Shown here: piece by piece, positions 13,054-14,743 of the stretch
Layout of the letters: every line of letters begins with the position of its first letter
Numbering within the stretch: the stretch's first letter is position 1
From: Thermoleophilia bacterium
Lineage (GTDB): Bacteria; Actinomycetota; Thermoleophilia; Gaiellales; Gaiellaceae
Direction of reading: 5' to 3'
Assembly: GCA_025935275.1 (NCBI GenBank)
Contig: JAICVP010000021.1
Span: forward strand, 1-14,743
DNA length: 14,743 nucleotides
Notes under the pieces: model-generated
What the model was told of the DNA's origin: nothing
Seen by the model: the letters and a program-made list of their open reading frames with translations, nothing else
Database searches by the model: none
Translations under genes and position numbers: made by a program

Positions 13054-13938
13054 CTAGGGTGCTTCCAGCTTCTCGAGAACCGGGTCGACGGAAACGACGT
13101 GCCGCCGGAACTTGAGCTCGGAGTCGTCCAGCCCAGCCGCGACCCCGATCAGCTGCGAGAGGTGCAGGATCGGCATTTGGTAGCTCTTGCCGGTCGAGGC
13201 CTCGAGCTTCTGCTGCCAGGCGTCGAGCGAGAGATGGCAGAGCGGACACGGAGTCACCATTGCGTCGGCGCCGGCCTCGATGGACTGCTCGATCGGCTGG
13301 ATGAGCTCGCCCAGCGCCAGCTCCTCGCGGGCCTGGATGATCGGGAAGCCGCAGCACTTGATCTTCGCGGGATAGTCGATCGCCTCCCCGCCGCACGCCT
13401 CGATGATCGCCTCGAGCGACCACGGGCGGTCCGGGTCCTCGAAGCCCATGAGCTTCGACGGGCGCAGGATCTGGCAGCCGTAGAAGGGCGCCACCTTGAG
13501 GCCCTTGAGCCCCTTGTGAGCGACGTCCTTGAGCTTTTCGTACCCCTCGCCGTCGGCGATCAGCCAGAGGAGGTGCTTGACCTCCACGCCGCCCGAGTAG
13601 CGCGGCGCGCCTACGGTCTCCAGGTTGTCGCTGACGCGCTCGCGCAGCGCGTCGTCGTTCTGGAGCTGGAAGTTCGCCTGCCGCAGGTTGAGCGTGCAGA
13701 CATTGCAGATCGTCATGAGCGTGTCCGCGCCCGTTGCCTCTGCGTACGCGAGGATGCGCGCGTTCAGGTGGAGGTAGTAGTCAGGCTCGGCCTCGTGGAT
13801 GTCTCCGGCACCGCAGCATGTGACCGACTCGAGCTCCTCGAGCTCGATGCCGAGCTTGGGGGCGAGCGCCTTGGTCGAGCTGTCGAGCTCCTTGGCGGAG
13901 AGCGATGCGAGGCAGCCCTTGTAGTAGGCGACTCTCAT
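13054..13938 (-). CDS. HdrB-like CCG-domain subunit of an E-type succinate dehydrogenase/fumarate reductase
   Basis: A 294-aa protein with two CCG domains, the cysteine-rich fold of heterodisulfide reductase HdrB. The first has C9, C41-C42 and C78-x2-C81; the second has C155, C195-C196 and C231-x2-C234. The motifs read KGCLAS, TCCGAGD, ICNVC and YGCQILRP, KCCGFP, PCPLC. In E-type complexes (called SdhE in Wolinella, SdhC in Sulfolobus) this subunit replaces the classical haem b membrane anchors and carries unusual iron-sulfur clusters. No transmembrane helix is evident, so membrane contact would be peripheral. The ATG overlaps the stop of the upstream iron-sulfur subunit (ATGA) and has GAGGG seven bases upstream. 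A stand-alone HdrB-like oxidoreductase subunit is the alternative, but the context favours the dehydrogenase. Confidence 0.88.
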   Translation of the reverse strand: MRVAYYKGCLASLSAKELDSSTKALAPKLGIELEELESVTCCGAGDIHEAEPDYYLHLNARILAYAEATGADTLMTICNVCTLNLRQANFQLQNDDALRERVSDNLETVGAPRYSGGVEVKHLLWLIADGEGYEKLKDVAHKGLKGLKVAPFYGCQILRPSKLMGFEDPDRPWSLEAIIEACGGEAIDYPAKIKCCGFPIIQAREELALGELIQPIEQSIEAGADAMVTPCPLCHLSLDAWQQKLEASTGKSYQMPILHLSQLIGVAAGLDDSELKFRRHVVSVDPVLEKLEAP

Positions 13939-14743
13939 CCCTCGGCCCTCGGCGGCGTCTCACCTGGCGTGACCTCCGGCGCATCGCGGGATGCACCACC
14001 GTGGTCGGTGTGCTCGATGCGCGCGAGGGCGCGCTCGCCCTGGACGATCCCCGCCGCGCCCTTCACGCCGCGCGCCTTCACGACCTCGTAGAGCGCGCGG
14101 GCCTCCTGCACGTTCTCGGCCACGTGCGGTGGGAACGGGGGCGGCACCTTACCGCGCTTGGCGAGCGAGAGCGCGAACTTCGTCTGCTGGATGGCGGAGA
14201 CGACGCCCTGGGTCTTCGGCACGAGCTCGGTCTCGCGGAGCCAGCCGGTCGTCCGCGCCGAGTGGACGAACCAGTTCGCGTGCTTCGCGCCCATGTCGCG
14301 GTCGATTCCCTCCGCGATCGACTCCGCCCCGAGCTTCGCGATCGCGTCACGCGGGTCGACGCCCTTGGGGCAGCGCTCGTTACAGAAGTAGCAGCGGGTG
14401 CAGTCCCAAATCCCGTGCTCGTCGTTGTAGTCCTCGAGGCGGTCGACCTTCATCCGGTCGCGGGGGTCGCCGACGAAGCGGAAGCCCTTCGCGAGCGCCG
14501 CGGGCCCGAAGAACTCGGGGTCGGACTCCATCGAGTTGCACTCGGAGACGCAGCAGCCGCACATGATGCAGAGCGCCTCCTTGTGGATCGGGTTCATTTC
14601 CTCCTGGGAGTGGATGAACTCCTTCTCGGGGACCTCCTCGTAGCCAGTTTCGAGCCACGGCTTCATGTTCTTGATCTTCGTCCAGAAGGGCGACATGTCG
14701 ACGACGAGATCCTTGAGGACGGGCATGTTGCCCATCGCCGAGA
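13935..14743 (-). CDS. sdhB: Succinate dehydrogenase/fumarate reductase iron-sulfur subunit (5' truncated)
   Basis: The visible 268 residues are the C-terminal part. The N-terminal [2Fe-2S] ferredoxin domain lies beyond the window edge, since the frame stays open to the last base and GNMPVLKDLVVDM is an internal SdhB motif. Numbering from the Met at 14735, motif one is C56-x2-C59-x2-C62-x3-C66, then FFGPAALAKGFRFVGDPRD (75-93) and motif two C112-x2-C115-x2-C118-x3-C122-PKGVDP. In E. coli SdhB the second motif is C-x5-C-x3-CP; C115 is an added cysteine. C66 is followed by Asn instead of the usual Pro. A long charged tail (about 195-266) follows the family core. It passes electrons from the flavoprotein SdhA, expected upstream outside the window, to the CCG subunit encoded next. 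Confidence 0.9.
   Translation of the reverse strand, partial: SAMGNMPVLKDLVVDMSPFWTKIKNMKPWLETGYEEVPEKEFIHSQEEMNPIHKEALCIMCGCCVSECNSMESDPEFFGPAALAKGFRFVGDPRDRMKVDRLEDYNDEHGIWDCTRCYFCNERCPKGVDPRDAIAKLGAESIAEGIDRDMGAKHANWFVHSARTTGWLRETELVPKTQGVVSAIQQTKFALSLAKRGKVPPPFPPHVAENVQEARALYEVVKARGVKGAAGIVQGERALARIEHTDHGGASRDAPEVTPGETPPRAEG

Noticed and set aside
13052..13423. A longer N-terminus for the LD-carboxypeptidase, up to 13423
   Set aside because: It would overlap over 370 bases of the CCG subunit gene, and the family N-terminus starts right after GTG 13051.
13099..14091. A 330-aa plus-strand open frame opposite the CCG subunit gene
   Set aside because: Shadow frame; the minus strand carries two complete cysteine motif sets and a coupled operon.
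1..14743. CRISPR arrays, transposases, integrases, toxin-antitoxin pairs or phage defence genes
   Set aside because: I saw no regularly spaced repeats, no transposase or integrase motifs and no candidate defence proteins on either strand.

Overview
The window looks like chromosomal DNA from a high-GC actinobacterium. Housekeeping genes are densely packed, GTG starts are common, and several genes lack a ribosome binding site but have a -10-like hexamer 6-7 bases before the start codon. The dnaX-ebfC-recR-lysC-asd order, a DUF2630 gene, a long SRP RNA ahead of dnaX and a non-classical succinate dehydrogenase together suggest a deep-branching class such as Thermoleophilia. That placement is inference, not demonstrated here. 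I see no insertion sequence, prophage, CRISPR array or plasmid gene.

Left part (1-5174). The 3' end of a VanW-family gene on the plus strand meets, tail to tail, a long minus-strand gene for a membrane protein that joins a kinase-like domain to a flippase-like (LPG synthase/UPF0104) domain. More minus-strand genes follow: an HdeD/DUF308 membrane protein, a Dph6-type PP-loop ATPase, a small gene apparently broken by one missing G, a DUF2630 protein and tRNA-Val(CAC).

Centre (5220-10230, plus strand). A long SRP RNA of about 277 nt, with an Alu-like 5' part and a closing stem, runs almost into dnaX. Next come ebfC (GTGA overlap), recR, lysC and asd (8-base overlap). This is a replication/repair cluster joined to the first and second steps of aspartate-family amino acid synthesis. 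recR and lysC, and less clearly dnaX, seem to have their own leaderless promoters, so the block is probably several overlapping transcription units.

Right part (10320-14743, minus strand, read from the right). A succinate dehydrogenase/fumarate reductase iron-sulfur subunit (its 5' end lies outside the window) overlaps an HdrB-like double-CCG subunit. These are two parts of an E-type complex, which does not use the classical haem b anchor. An LD-carboxypeptidase follows two bases later, then an intrinsic terminator. After a striking inverted repeat, a second operon encodes a 63-aa membrane-anchored protein, a metallophosphoesterase and a GNAT-like protein.

I did not find a clearly new multi-gene system. 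The points most worth a second look are the long SRP RNA, the leaderless promoter pattern, the extra-cysteine iron-sulfur subunit with its CCG partner, the pseudokinase-flippase fusion, a possible internal start in lysC, the one-base frameshift, and the inverted repeat at 11986-12025.
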